In this document: positions 42,462-55,600 of the stretch, in pieces
Numbering within the stretch: position 1 is the stretch's first letter
Layout of the letters: each line of letters starts with the position of its first letter
From: Labilibaculum euxinicum
GTDB taxonomy: Bacteria > Bacteroidota > Bacteroidia > Bacteroidales > Marinifilaceae
NCBI RefSeq assembly: GCF_009795715.1
Contig: NZ_WTCR01000008.1
Span: forward strand, 62,001 to 126,000
Direction: 5' to 3'
DNA length: 64,000 nt
Notes under the pieces: generated by a model
The model's input: only the letters and a program-made list of their open reading frames with translations
What the model was told of the DNA's origin: nothing
Database searches by the model: none
Position numbers and translations under genes: made by a program

Positions 42462-43457
42462 TTAAAATACCGGAGAACGAACGGCTTTAATCTTTCTTTT
42501 CCTTTTACTGGTATCAAATGCCAAGGGAAATGAGAATGAAACCTCGTGTGCCCCCGTATTGGTATGAATCAATTTTGTAATTGCGTAGTCGTAACTATAA
42601 GCGACTTTAAACCTTTCGGTAACAAAACCAACCATAGCTATAAATGAATCGTAATTCAGTTCAAAATTCTGATTAAACCACAATCCAAAAACCATTGAAC
42701 TCTTACTGGCATATAAACCGTAATTCATCTGAGAAAAATCACCTTGTTTTTGAAATAACAGTGCCGGAGCCAAAATCCATTTATCAACATAACTACGGCT
42801 TCTTCCACCTAATACAAATTCAGCTCCCGCATGAAAGGTATATTTGGTTTCCAATTTATCTTCATGTTCATCATCAAAACTAAGATCCGGCTTTGCCAGG
42901 TGATGAGCAGCAATACCAAAATAAAAATCCTTATAGTAGGCAATTGCTCCCAACGAGAAATCCCATCCATCTTTTTTCCTGTTCGCAGGATCATTATTAT
43001 TGTTATGCTCAAATATTTTACCATGAATTGGTGACACCTGATCGGGGAACACTAAATTTGTCCAATCTACTCTTTTTTGCAGAAAAGACGCTTGAATGGC
43101 TGGTCTCACAATTAAATCATCATTAATCCGCAGGTAAAATGAATACATTCCTGCAAAATTTGTCGTTTTAAGTGCTCCGTCTCCCTGATCATCCTGAATA
43201 ACCATGATTCCAATTCCCCCGTTTACAGCTTCATAAAAATTATCAAATGAAACACTATAGGTTACGTAGGGTAAATCCAAATTTGGCCACTGATTCCTAT
43301 AATTTAAACTTACATTAGAATAATTAGTAGAACCAGCGAGAGCTGGATTTAAATAGAGTTTATTGGCATAAAATTGAGAAAACCGAATATCCTGAGCTTT
43401 ACCCGTAGAAACAATTCCTGCAATCAATATACAAAAAGCGAATAGTGCCTTTTTCAT
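42462..43457 (-). CDS. PorP/SprF-family T9SS outer-membrane protein
   Basis: Outer-membrane beta-barrel accessory of the type IX secretion system, 331 residues. Signal peptide ends TGKAQ (residue 21). The next residues DIRFSQFYANKLYLNPALAGS are the family signature, and the C-terminal half has barrel strands such as YKDFYFGIAAHHLAKPDLSF and FELNYDSFIAMVGFV. In Flavobacterium johnsoniae SprF is needed for export of the giant adhesin SprB and lies beside it; here the gene follows the giant T9SS-type adhesin by 230 bases in the same direction, so it probably serves that protein. Confidence 0.92.
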   Translation of the reverse strand: MKKALFAFCILIAGIVSTGKAQDIRFSQFYANKLYLNPALAGSTNYSNVSLNYRNQWPNLDLPYVTYSVSFDNFYEAVNGGIGIMVIQDDQGDGALKTTNFAGMYSFYLRINDDLIVRPAIQASFLQKRVDWTNLVFPDQVSPIHGKIFEHNNNNDPANRKKDGWDFSLGAIAYYKDFYFGIAAHHLAKPDLSFDDEHEDKLETKYTFHAGAEFVLGGRSRSYVDKWILAPALLFQKQGDFSQMNYGLYASKSSMVFGLWFNQNFELNYDSFIAMVGFVTERFKVAYSYDYAITKLIHTNTGAHEVSFSFPLAFDTSKRKRKIKAVRSPVF

Positions 43458-43631
43458 AAATTTTATAATTAAAGTTCACCCCGAAGGAGAATTTTCATTT
43501 AGTGGTTAATTCAAACTATACGCACCGAAAATTATTTTGTTAATAGATTCCGGCATTATTTTATTTACCCATTACAAAAACAAATTTCCAATTCCTTAAA
43601 TCGTCATTAGTAATGAATGTTATTTCACGCA

Positions 43632-43661
43632 GTTTGAGTTTCTGCTAACAGAAACTCAAAC
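43632..43661. other. Perfect 13-bp hairpin between the adhesin and sprF
   Basis: GTTTGAGTTTCTG pairs with its exact complement around CTAA. No T-tract follows on the minus strand, so full termination is unlikely. It may protect or process the adhesin mRNA or lower read-through into sprF. Confidence 0.6.
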
Positions 43662-43687
43662 ACACGTAAAATAAAACTTTCTTCAAA

Positions 43688-46600
43688 TTATCTTATCAGC
43701 ATAAAGGTTCCTTTATTGGTGAGTTCCCCATTTATAAATACAACCCAGACATATGCTCCGGCCGGACAAAGTTTCCCTTTGTATTGTCCATTCCATCCAC
43801 CTTTATACCCTTGCTCGTTAGTCTTATACAGCAATTCACCCCAACGATCGTAAACATACATCTCAAACTCTTCAATAATTGAGAATCTTTCATCGGCATT
43901 TCCTCCCATATTCTCATTATCGCCAACAAAGAATCTATCATTCGTTCCATCATCGGCTAAAGGTAGAAATGCATTTGACGACTCTATTCCAACAGGTTTC
44001 ACTTCAACATAGGCAGAATCAATAGCCACACAACCTAAATTATCTTCAACCTTAAGCTTATAGGTTCCAGTCTCTGACACTTCAAATCTTTGGAAAATAC
44101 TACCATCCTGCCATTCAAAAAAGTAAGGTGCGTAATCCGAAGGAAGATTTGGACCAAAGGTCACTGTTTGTCCTTCAAAAATCAAAGTATCTTTCAATCC
44201 TAAGTTTGGTTTTGGATTAATCACGAACAATTGCTCATCACCACAACCATAATCGTTGGAAACTTCCAATTTATATTCTCCTGGCTTGTCAATCGTTCTT
44301 ACCGGTGAACTATCATCATCATTCCAAACAGGATTTTCCATCCCTGTAATGTCAATCTCATATTTATCACCTTCACAACCAAATTTATCCTCAGGTAAAG
44401 TTGGATCAGCAAGCATGGTAACAGTTACTTCCCCTTCTGCATCGCAACCATATAAATCGGTTACACTAATAGCATAAGTATGAGTTCCCTCAGGAGCATC
44501 AATAATTTTAGGACTTCTTATATCCGAATGATCCAAATGATCTGGATTTGTCCAACTAATTACATCTTGATCTCCAACGATATCAGTTTGCAAAACCAAC
44601 TGATTACATTGACTAACTGTTGTATCATTAATAGTTGTTACAACAGGAAGAGGAGCTACTGAAAGGTTTAATAAATCAATTCCTTCACAACCATGCTCGT
44701 CCTTAACCATTGCCAATAATACCTGTGATTTTCCAGGTGTAAATGTAGGATTCATCGAATTCGGATTATCTAAATTATCCGGTAAAACCCTATTGTTATC
44801 CTGTATTTTAAACCACTGAATATTATCTTCGTCTGTTTTAGCACTAAGCGGTGTCGGAATGCAACTACCTACAGTAATATCATCAGTTACATCAACTACA
44901 GGTAAAACATCTACCGTTAAATTAGCAACTGGTGTCACATTCGAACATCCGTATCCATCAGTATAAGAATAGTGTACTGCATAGGTTCCGGCACCACGTT
45001 CCGAAGGATTAAATTCTGTTTGCGAGATTCCATTAATCCAGTAAATTCCACCTTCAGGGAAACCTCCGGTTAACACAAATTCTTTTTCACAAACTCCTTT
45101 AGAGCCTAAGCTTGTTAAGTTCACGTTTGGAAGTGCATTTAATACAACTGCAGAATCAACTCGAGATTGACAACCTGTTGCCAAATCCATAATCGAAACT
45201 GAAAGACTGCCCGGAGAAAGTTCCTCCCATGTAACTCTTGTTTTGGCTCCTTCTTCGGGGCCGGCAAATATACCACCGTTAACATTCCAACTGTAAACAT
45301 CAGCATTTACCTGATTGAGCACATAAGTTACACGATCCTCTTTAGCACAAAGTACCATTCGACCATAAATCGCAGTATTTGGAAGAGCATGAACAACTAA
45401 TTCTGTTGGTTTCGTTGATCGGTAATCTGTACAATCATCAGATAAAATGCAAGTATAATAACCACTATGGGAAACCTGAGCCGAAACAATCGATAATGAT
45501 GATGTATTTGCTCCGCTAATAACTCCTGGAACATCAACCACATCAACTCCATCAACTTTCCACTGGTAATTTACATTATTCCCTACCGCATCTGCTGTAA
45601 ACAATACATCTTCACCAGTACAAACTTTCATATCAACCTGATCTGACAGAACCTGCAATTGCGGTGTTACATTCAATGCCGCAACCGGACTAAATTCTTC
45701 TCCACAAGTAGAATATACTCTGCAATTGTAGTCTCCGGCATCCGAAAGCTGAATATTTGTAAGGCTTAAGGTTTCACTTGTTTTTCCGGGAAGATCAATA
45801 CCATCTTTCCTCCACTGATATTTTAGCTGTTCTCCGGTATATTCAACTGTAAATTCAACCAACGGTTCATTTTCACAGATACTGGTTCCTGCCGTTGAGG
45901 CAACATAAACAGGCAATTGTACAACTTCTAAATTCGCATTGGAAGAAACATCACCACACATACTCGTAACCTGAATTTCGTAATTGCCTTCATTGCTTAA
46001 ATCTAATACATCGGAATGAAGTATTTTCTGATCAGATACGTTAACTCCATCCATTGTCCACTCAAATGTCATGCTCGATGTTCCATCAATATCAGGAACC
46101 CAATCCAAAACACTTCCTTCGCAAAGGGTCATATCACTTAAGGAAGTATTTAAAACTGTTTGAGAATAAACCCGTACTGTTGTTGTCTCAGTTATTACAG
46201 AAATTCCTTCGCCTTCAATCTCACATTTATAAACTGCAGCATCTGCCAAACCAAGAGCTGCAAAGTATAAATTCAGACTTGTTTCAGAAGGAATCAGAAT
46301 ATCATTTTTAAACCACTTAACTGATGAGATTTGACCTGTTGCAGATATTGACAAACTTAAAGGATCTCCAACACACTTTTCCTCTAAAGTATTCAACCCG
46401 GAAACAATAGTGACAGGTTCCTTTACAGTTAATTTACCTGACGCCAATCTTTGACCACAAGCTCCAATAATTTTACAAGTATAATAACCGGCATCAGCCA
46501 TCGTAATATTAGTAAGAGTTACAGAAGACCCTGTTTCTGTCAAAGGTACTTTCGTTCCATCGGTTAATTCATGAGTCCACTCAAAAACTAAATCAATACC

Positions 46601-49600
46601 AGTTACGTCTACTGTCATTGTATAGCTTTCACCTACATATTTAGGAACATTTTTAAGTGTTGCATGAAGTAGTGTGTTCGGTTTAACAGTTAAGGTCGTT
46701 GATTGAGAATCGTCACCACAACCTGTTGTACTGGTAATCTTACATTCAACATTATAAGTTTTGGATGTATTTAAATCAAAAGGCTGAACATCTGATGCAT
46801 CAATTATTAATTCCGAAGAATTCACTGATTGATCCACGCCGTCAACCAACCACTGGTAATTCAAACTTGTTCCTGTTGCATTTGCTCTAAACACAACATC
46901 GTTTCCTGCACAAACAGTTTGCGGTGCAATTGGATCAAGAGTTAGAATTGGATTAATTACCTGATTGCCCAAAGAAGCATCCGAACCACACATATTGCTG
47001 ACTGTAACTAAATAATTTCCAGCTTCTGATAATTCTGCCGTTCCTAAATCCAATTGATCAACAGTAGTCGTTACTTGAGTAACATTATCATTTAGTGTCC
47101 AAACAGGATCATCATAAGTTCCACTAACAACAATTGGTCCGAGTATTAAAGACTCTCCTTCACAAACTGCCGCAATAGCATCTATACCCGTTGTAATTTC
47201 AGGTACATCCAATGTTTTTACTTTTATTGTATATACAATATCAACCCCACAATTTCCAGAGACAGTACAAACATAAGTACCAGCATCTGTTGCATCAACA
47301 GCAGATTTTAAATAGGTTGCATTTGCTGCAAAGCCTGCACCATCCTTCGTCCACACATATGTTGTAACATCACCAGTAACTTTAGTCTCCAATTTTAATT
47401 CTGCACCAATACACAAGGTTGTTTCTGCATTCCATGTATTACCTGCTGAAATTGGTTCATAAACACTTACATAACCAAGAACTGTTTTAGTAGTACATCC
47501 GTCTGAAACTTCAACTTTGTACTGACCCGTCTGCGCTTTATCTGTCGCAGTCAAGCTGAAGCTTGGATCTGTACCTATCAGCACATTATCCTTATACCAA
47601 TTATAGCTTGCAGTCTTAGCTGCATCTATTGTTGTAATACCAACAGATAACACTTCGGTATCTCCAATACAAACCTGAGTAGAATTGCCCCAAGCAGCAA
47701 TTGCAAGTTCGTCATAATGATCAACTACAAAATTATTTGTTTTATCAGGACAAACACCACCATTACCAGCAGTTACCTGATAATTTCCATTATCTGAAGC
47801 CGCAATACTTACTGTTGATGTGGTTGAAACTTCAGCAACACCTTTCATCCAGGAAAATGAGATTGGCTCTGTTCCCGAAAGATTAGCCAAACTGATTTGT
47901 TTCTCAACGCCAAAACATAAATTTTCATCAGCAATAGGATCAAAATTAACCGGTTCAACAACATTTAACGAAGCAACACCAGATGTTTCATCAGCACTCA
48001 CACCATCTCGAACAATACATCGGAAAGTCCAATTATTCATTGCAAGAGTTGTTGCAGCTATTTCCAATTTGGAACCGTTCGCAATTGGAGAAACTGATAA
48101 TTCAGGAACTCCGGTTACTGTATTGAATGTAGTACCATTTGTACTGTACTCCCAATTGTAAATCAATCCAGAAGATTTTCCTGTAATTTCAAAATCTACA
48201 GCTCCACCCAAACAGGCTTCCATATTCTGTGGTTGTCCGGATATTTTAACAACAGAAGTAATTGTTAATGTTGCCAGATTACTTGTTGCATTTGCAGAAC
48301 ATTTTGTATTTCCAACAATACAACGGTATTGATTTCCATTAAAAGTTGTCTGATCTGCTCCGGTAATACTAAGAGTTGCACTTGTAACTCCGGCATATTT
48401 CCCTCCATTCGAAAGATTACTCCATCCTGAACCAGTATCTTCCTGCCATTGATAAATGTAATCAGGTTCTCCCGCAGCTTTTACAGTAAATGTTGCATTA
48501 CCACCATCAGGAATTGTACTGTTCAAAGGATCATCAACAATCGAAACTTCTTCGTGAACTGTTAAGGTTGCAACTGCGGATGTCGCAGTATTACACGCAT
48601 CACCCGAAACAACACAATAGTAAAATTGACCATCAACCGGTGTCGTAACCGTTAGGCTAGAAGTATTTCCAACTGAAGTATCATCTTTATCAAACCATTC
48701 GTAATTTACTGTTCCTTCAGCTGTTCCTGTAACAGAAAATACCGGATTGGCATCACTGGCACACATTATTTTATCAGTAGGATCAGTTATTGTTGCATGT
48801 TGTTTTACAACTACATTAAAGTTTACAACTTGATTGTTACAATTTAAATCATTATAAACCTCACAAGTGTAAGCTCCTGCATCAGTAGAAAGAACTTCAG
48901 ACATGCTAAAATTAGGAGCTGTAGATAATGTAGTTCCAGGATCAGTATCTTTAAACCATTTATACTTAATATCTCCCCCTGTAGCAGAAACACTCATTAA
49001 AAGAGCTTCTTTTTCACATAGATCAAAATTCGTAACTCCAGATGCAACAACGATATTCTCAAGCACTTCAATTGTTGCAGAATTAGACACCTCTGCTGTT
49101 GGTGCAGGAATTAGAACGGTTGGCACAGTATTAACAGAACACTTAAATTTCCATGAACTCATACCTAAACTAGTCGCATGAACTGTAAGTGTTGATACTT
49201 TGTTCGGAGAATCCGTCACAACACTTAAATCCGTATTAGTTGCAACATCTGCCCATCCTGAACCATCATCATATTCCCAGAAATATGTTAATCCGGCAAC
49301 TTTCCCTTCAATATTGATATTCGCAAAATCATTTAAACAGACCCTGTCATTATTAGGTTGAATGAAAATTTTATCAACAAGATTTACAATTAGTATCGCC
49401 TCACCACTTGTTACTGATGGAATACATACAGTTCCACTAGTATTAACAATACATCTATATTTGTTCCCGTTAAAACTTGCTTGATCAGCACCTGTAATTT
49501 TTAAGGTTGTCAAATTAGTTCCCGAGTATTTACCTCCTTCAGTAATTGGATTCCAACCTGAGCCACTATTTTCCTCCCACTGATATGAATAATTTGGCTC

Positions 49601-52600
49601 ACCAGAAGCAATTACACTAAATTCAGCATTTGCCCCATCTGCAATTGTCAAATTAGAAGGATTGGTTACTGTTAATTCTTCCACAACAATAAGGTTTGCT
49701 TTACCAGATGCAACCGTTTTGCATGAATTCGTAACCTCACAATAGTAATATTTTCCATTTACAGGAGAAGTCTCTGTATAATTGTCACTTGTTGCTCCTC
49801 CAATCACTCCCGAATTATCATACCACTGATAAGTAAATGGTCCGTCTCCACCAGCTACAACTGTAAAAACAGGATCCGCATCTGTTACACACATGGTAAC
49901 ATCAGCAGGATTTGTAACAGTAGGCAATTCCTTCACATCTACAACAAAAGTTCTCACCTCATCACTACAATGTTCATTATTATAAACTTCACATTTATAA
50001 GTTCCTGCCTTAGCTGATGAAATGGTACCCATATTATAGGAAGCACTGGTCGACAATATTGTTGATTCATCTCCAACTTTATACCATTCATATCTAATAT
50101 TATCACCCGTTGCGCTTACCGACATAGAAAATGCATGGCCAACACAAGGATTATAGTTCGCATCAGCTGTTGTAACAGCAATGTCCTCTAAAACAGTTAC
50201 AACAACTTCATTTGAATATTGATCGGTACTAACTGCATCGCTAACCAAACATTTAAATTTCCAATTATTGATATCCAAATCATCCGCAGGAATTGTTAAT
50301 GTCGATACCTGTCCAACTTCGGATATCGTTATTCCATCTTTTCCATATGCTGTTTCGTATGCACCTGCTCCTTTTTTGTAGTACCAGGTGTAAGTTAATC
50401 CTGCTGTTGCACCTTCAACACTAATGCTAGCATTGGTATTAAAACAAACAGTTGTGTTTGTTGGTTGAACAGCAATCTTTGTAACCTCTGTAACCGTTAG
50501 TGTTGCAGGATTGCTGGTTGCTGATGAAGCACAAACCGCTCCAGAACTAATAACCTCACATCGATATTGGTTTCCATTAAAAGTTGCTTTATCAGCACCG
50601 GTTATTTGCAATTTGGCCGAGTTAACACCTGAATATTTTCCTCCGTTTGTAAGGAGATTCCATCCAGACCCCGAATTCTCATACCACTTATATGTATAAG
50701 ATGGTTCACCCGAAGCTACAACGCTGAAACTAGCATTTGCACCATCTGAAATTGTTAAATCAGAAGGATCAGTAACAGATACATTCTTTATTATAGTAAG
50801 TGTTGCTTTTGCTGAAGCTGCAGCATTACAAGTACTACCCGAAACGACACAATAATAACTTTGTCCGTTTACTGGTGTAGTTACTGTTAATGAATTACTG
50901 GTTGCACCAGCTACTGCAATATTATTTTTATCATACCACTGATAAGTTACTGGCGCTTCTCCAGTTCCAACAACAGAAAATACAGGATTTGCATCCGTTT
51001 CACACATTGTTACACTTAACGGATTTGTTACCGTAGCATGTTTATTAACCTGAACATCAAATGTGAGCGTCTGATTTCCACAATTTAAATCATTACTTAA
51101 TTCACATTTATATTGTCCTGCCTGTGCGAATAAAATATTTCCTAAATCTAAATTAGATTTATCAGATAAGGTAGTAGAAGGGTCCGTTGTCTTATACCAT
51201 TTGTATACGATATTGTCACCTGTAGCCGTTACAAATAAATTGGTGGCAACATTTTCACAAACTACTGTATTGGCAGGTGATTGATTCGATACCACAATTG
51301 TATTTCTAATATCCAGGTTAATTGAAACCTGCGCATCACCGCAATAATCCGACTCCACTTTTGCAATGTAATCACCATCATCTGCAGGACTTGTGGCAGG
51401 ATTAATAACAAAATCAGCAGGATCAGCATTACCATCTGTAATTACAGCTCCATCTTTCCACCACACAATCCCTTTATGTTCTCCCGATGCCGAAACATCT
51501 AAACTAACTGATCCTGAGCACTCTGCCAGAGTATTGTCTAAAGCACTTATTACTGGCTTAGCATGTACAATAACGCGATAAGTCTTTATCGGAGTTTCAC
51601 ACTTTCCAACAACAGTTGCGGTATATAAATATGGACCGACAATAGCATGTGCATCCAATTGAATAGAAGTTCCTGTTCCTATATTCGTACCGGCAAAGTT
51701 TTTCCAAACAATTGAATAATCAGCAGGATTACCATTAATCTCAGTAGTAAGTAAACTAAGCAATGGTTTTTCACCCTCACAAATATTAATTATTTTATCA
51801 GAAGGATCAACAAGGGAAACATGTGTATTAACTTTCAACTCTCTTTGAATAACCGCATCTCCACAGCTCAAAGTAACATTACAATAATAAACTCCCGCAT
51901 CCGCCAAACTAACATTTGTTAAACTCAAAGTTTCTGTCGTTCCAACTATTGGGCCTGAATCCTTATCCCCAAATCTCCATTCGAAAATAGGAGATCCTAA
52001 ATAAGTTATTGTCGTTGAAAAATTATCGCCGACACAAACAGTCGATGTTCCTGATGCCGGAGAAGTAACAGCTTCTTTCGTTAAATTGGCAGTTGCTGTT
52101 TTCGTATTTCCACACTGATCGGTAACAACAACTTTGTAGTTTCCAAAGTCAGCATCCTGAACATTCGACAATTCCAATTTATCAGAATCTGTTCCAATTG
52201 GATTTCCTAAATTGTCCGTCCAAACATAATGAAGAACAGTGGCGGTAGGTATTGTAGATATTTTAGCTTCAAAGGTTACATTCTCACCAATACAAGTTCC
52301 AACATCAGCAACTGAAAGAGTCCCAAAATCAGAAAACATATTTAATGTACGCTTAAAAGAAACCGGAGCGTCACAAGAGCTACTAGCAAAAAATTCCCAG
52401 ATTCCCTGATGGCTTGCATCAACCGTAAAGGTATATGGATTAGTTATAGTTTTAATTGTTCCATCGGGCTCTTTTACCTGATAGATATATACAGCTCCAT
52501 TATTATCAACATTGAAGGATGCAGTTACATTTGCTGCACTACAAAATGGCCCTGTTTTATCCAAACTAAAACCATTTACTTTAATTTTAGGGGTTACAAT

Positions 52601-55600
52601 TAAATCTGCAGCCGAAAATCCAGAATTACATCGATTTGTAACATCTACCCTATAATTTCCTGCATCAGCATTCTTAACACTTGATAAATTAATAGAAGAT
52701 AAATTATTCAATAAATCAACTCCGTCTTTGTTCCAACTATAGGTATAAAAATCACCTGGATATTTCATATCCACACTAAATGAATGATTATTCCCTTCAC
52801 AGACCGTTGCATCCTGCAGTAGTTTATCAAACTCTACCAATGGATAAATATCCAAATCAAATACAGCCATCCCCAAACTATTTGGACACTCGACTGTTTC
52901 ACCGGCAATTGTATAAACACTGGTTACTTTAACTTTAAATGTAGCATCTCTATCTAACATTGAAGCTGTATAATTCAATACATTTCCTGTTTCTGATAGT
53001 GTTTGAGATCCTCTTTTCCAATCATAAGTTAAAACACCATCACCTGTTGCCAGAGCAGTTAAAACAATATCTTGCCCCACACACAAATCATCATTTGAAG
53101 TTATACTATTTAATACTGGTGTTGATAACACATTAATAACAACCTGATCTGCTGCAACCCCACAACCATTCTCAACCTCGCAACGAACTGTATAGGTTCC
53201 GGTTGGGTAATTAAATGTATACGGATTTTCCAATGATACAGGAGAAGTTCCTCCATCAACATACCATTTTACATCACCAGCATCTCCAGTTACCAACGCA
53301 TTTAATATCGTACTTGATCCCGAACAAAAATTAGTCTTGTCTGTATCAATACTTACTGTTGCTTCCTCATCAATTAATACATTTAATGTAACATCCACTG
53401 TAGCTCCTGAGGTTCCACAGTCCTGATATTCCGGTTTAAATCCAATAGTACATATATACTCCCCCTCTTGTGATTTCTGAGGATTAGCAAAAACTAATTC
53501 AGGTAACTTAACTCCACTAAATTCTGTTCCATCAACCAAATCGACACCACCTTTAGACCATGAATAGTCGTACCAGGTAATATCTCCATTTGAAACATCC
53601 AATGAATTCTGTACACCTTTACAAAAATGAACAATATCGCCATCACTTCCATAACTGAAATTTGGAACAACTTTCGCGGTGAATTTTGCAGTATCCTGAA
53701 CTGCCTGAACGAATGATATACTATCCAAAGCAAAAAAAGCATCCTGAGTATCAAGATTATGATTAAGTATCTTAATTGTTGCCTTCCTTGCTGTTCCCGG
53801 TTTCCAAAGAGCTGAAACTGATTGCCACTCTGTAGATTTATCTATTTTAAAATCTTCAATAATTGTCTCATCGTTAACAAGCACTTTAAGCGACTGATTA
53901 TAAGTCGAGTTCTCTTTTGCCAAACGCCCGTGCAACTTAAAAATATAACTGAAATTTTCTTCTACAGGCAATTCATTCACCTGATAAACCACCTCTCCTT
54001 GTCTGTCAGAATATCCTAAGAACATTCTTCCTCCGTCCATTGCTCCAAAGTCAGCTAAAACAGGATTTTCTGCTACAGGGGTGGATGCCAGTGCGAAATT
54101 CCCAGGGTCAACAAGATTACTGGTAACTATATCGTAATCAGACTCAAACCCATTAAAACCATCTGAAAAATCACCGTTAAATAAAATATCCAAACTTGGA
54201 TCTCTGTAATATCCCAAAACAGAATAGATCGTTTCTACATCCGGAGCTGGCACAACCAGCGGTCCATTCTCAATAATTGGGTCCCCCGTAAAATCATTTA
54301 CATACCATTCATAAAAGTCAGGGAATGGTTCTACAAGAGCAACACTTATATTCTCATCATAACTTTCACAAACCAGACTTATTTCTTTATCTATATTTAA
54401 CACAGGATGAATTGGAGATACTGCCTTTGTAAAACCAGAATAGTATCCTGCAGCACCAAGAGTATTCGAACTGGCTGTCCAAGCAACATTTATAGCTTTA
54501 CTCCCTGTAAAACGACAATCACCGTTTATATTAGGTACTTTATAATATACCCATTCGGTTGTTCCAGGCACATCCTGAGGATTACTTAAAGATGTTCCAT
54601 TACGTTGTACATCTACATTTTTTTGCGACAAAACCGTAACCGTTGGATTTATAAGACCTCCGGCACCGGTAGTAATGTAATTAGCTTGAGGAATCACAAC
54701 CTCCTTGATTCCCAATCCTGTAAGAGGAGGAATAAAATTAAGCCCAATATTTGTCCAGTCTTGATTTGTACCACACATGGTTTGGTAAACATATACATCT
54801 TTACCTTTTGTATCAATGTAAAGTGTTGGTAGTGCTTTAGGATTAACAATGTCATCCAAAATGATAAAATCACCAGCATTAGCCAGTGTACCTTTATTGT
54901 TTCCATTTACCATTACTTCGGTATTTGGCTGGGTTGCCACAACAATAGTTCTTTCCTGTCCAGCATAATAAGCAGTAGGATCTGGCTCAGCCTTTCCTTC
55001 TCCTTTCATTACTATGTATTTGTCTCGCACCTGATCCACCGGAACAATCTGGTCGAAACCAATATCTTGAGATGGCTTCGCCCCTGCTGTCCATGAACCA
55101 CAATTCACAACAATTTTTTGAGTTGATGTAATATGCGTCCCATTCATTCCGTTTCGCACCATGGCAGTTTCGCCACTAAATTGACTAGCGTGCAAATTTA
55201 CCCCAATAACATAACTCTGCCCTTTGCTTAGTGTTCCTGTTATAACATCAGAAGGATCTATTGATTCTAAAACTACATTTGCACCATCGTATTTTGTAAT
55301 GTACTTACATTTAATTCCAGAAAAATTAACGGTTGTCTGCCCATCTTCAACAGCCATCACTGAAATAAAGTGGCTTCGAATAGGATAACCTCCACTATAC
55401 GAAGGATCTGAATAATTAATTGTGTGGCTATACAAATGCCCGGAATAAAAATCTTTCCCTTTGGCATAAGCTCCTTTTGCCGAAAGAGAACCTCCATGCG
55501 TTAATGCTCCATATTCCCCACCATTACTAAAGCCATGCCTTATATTTGCAAAGAAAGGACCATCATACGAGTAAATTCTTAACCCCTGCCCATTTAAAGG

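Noticed and set aside
47951-51298. Could the regular repeats be a CRISPR array or tandem DNA satellite?
   Set aside because: The period is about 1.1 kb, copies are protein-coding and diverged, and no short identical repeat with unique spacers exists.
44256-55000. Many plus-strand ORFs of 60-113 codons opposite the adhesin gene
   Set aside because: They are antisense shadows of a repetitive coding sequence with no start context, signal peptide or domain; the minus frame is open for 12.3 kb.
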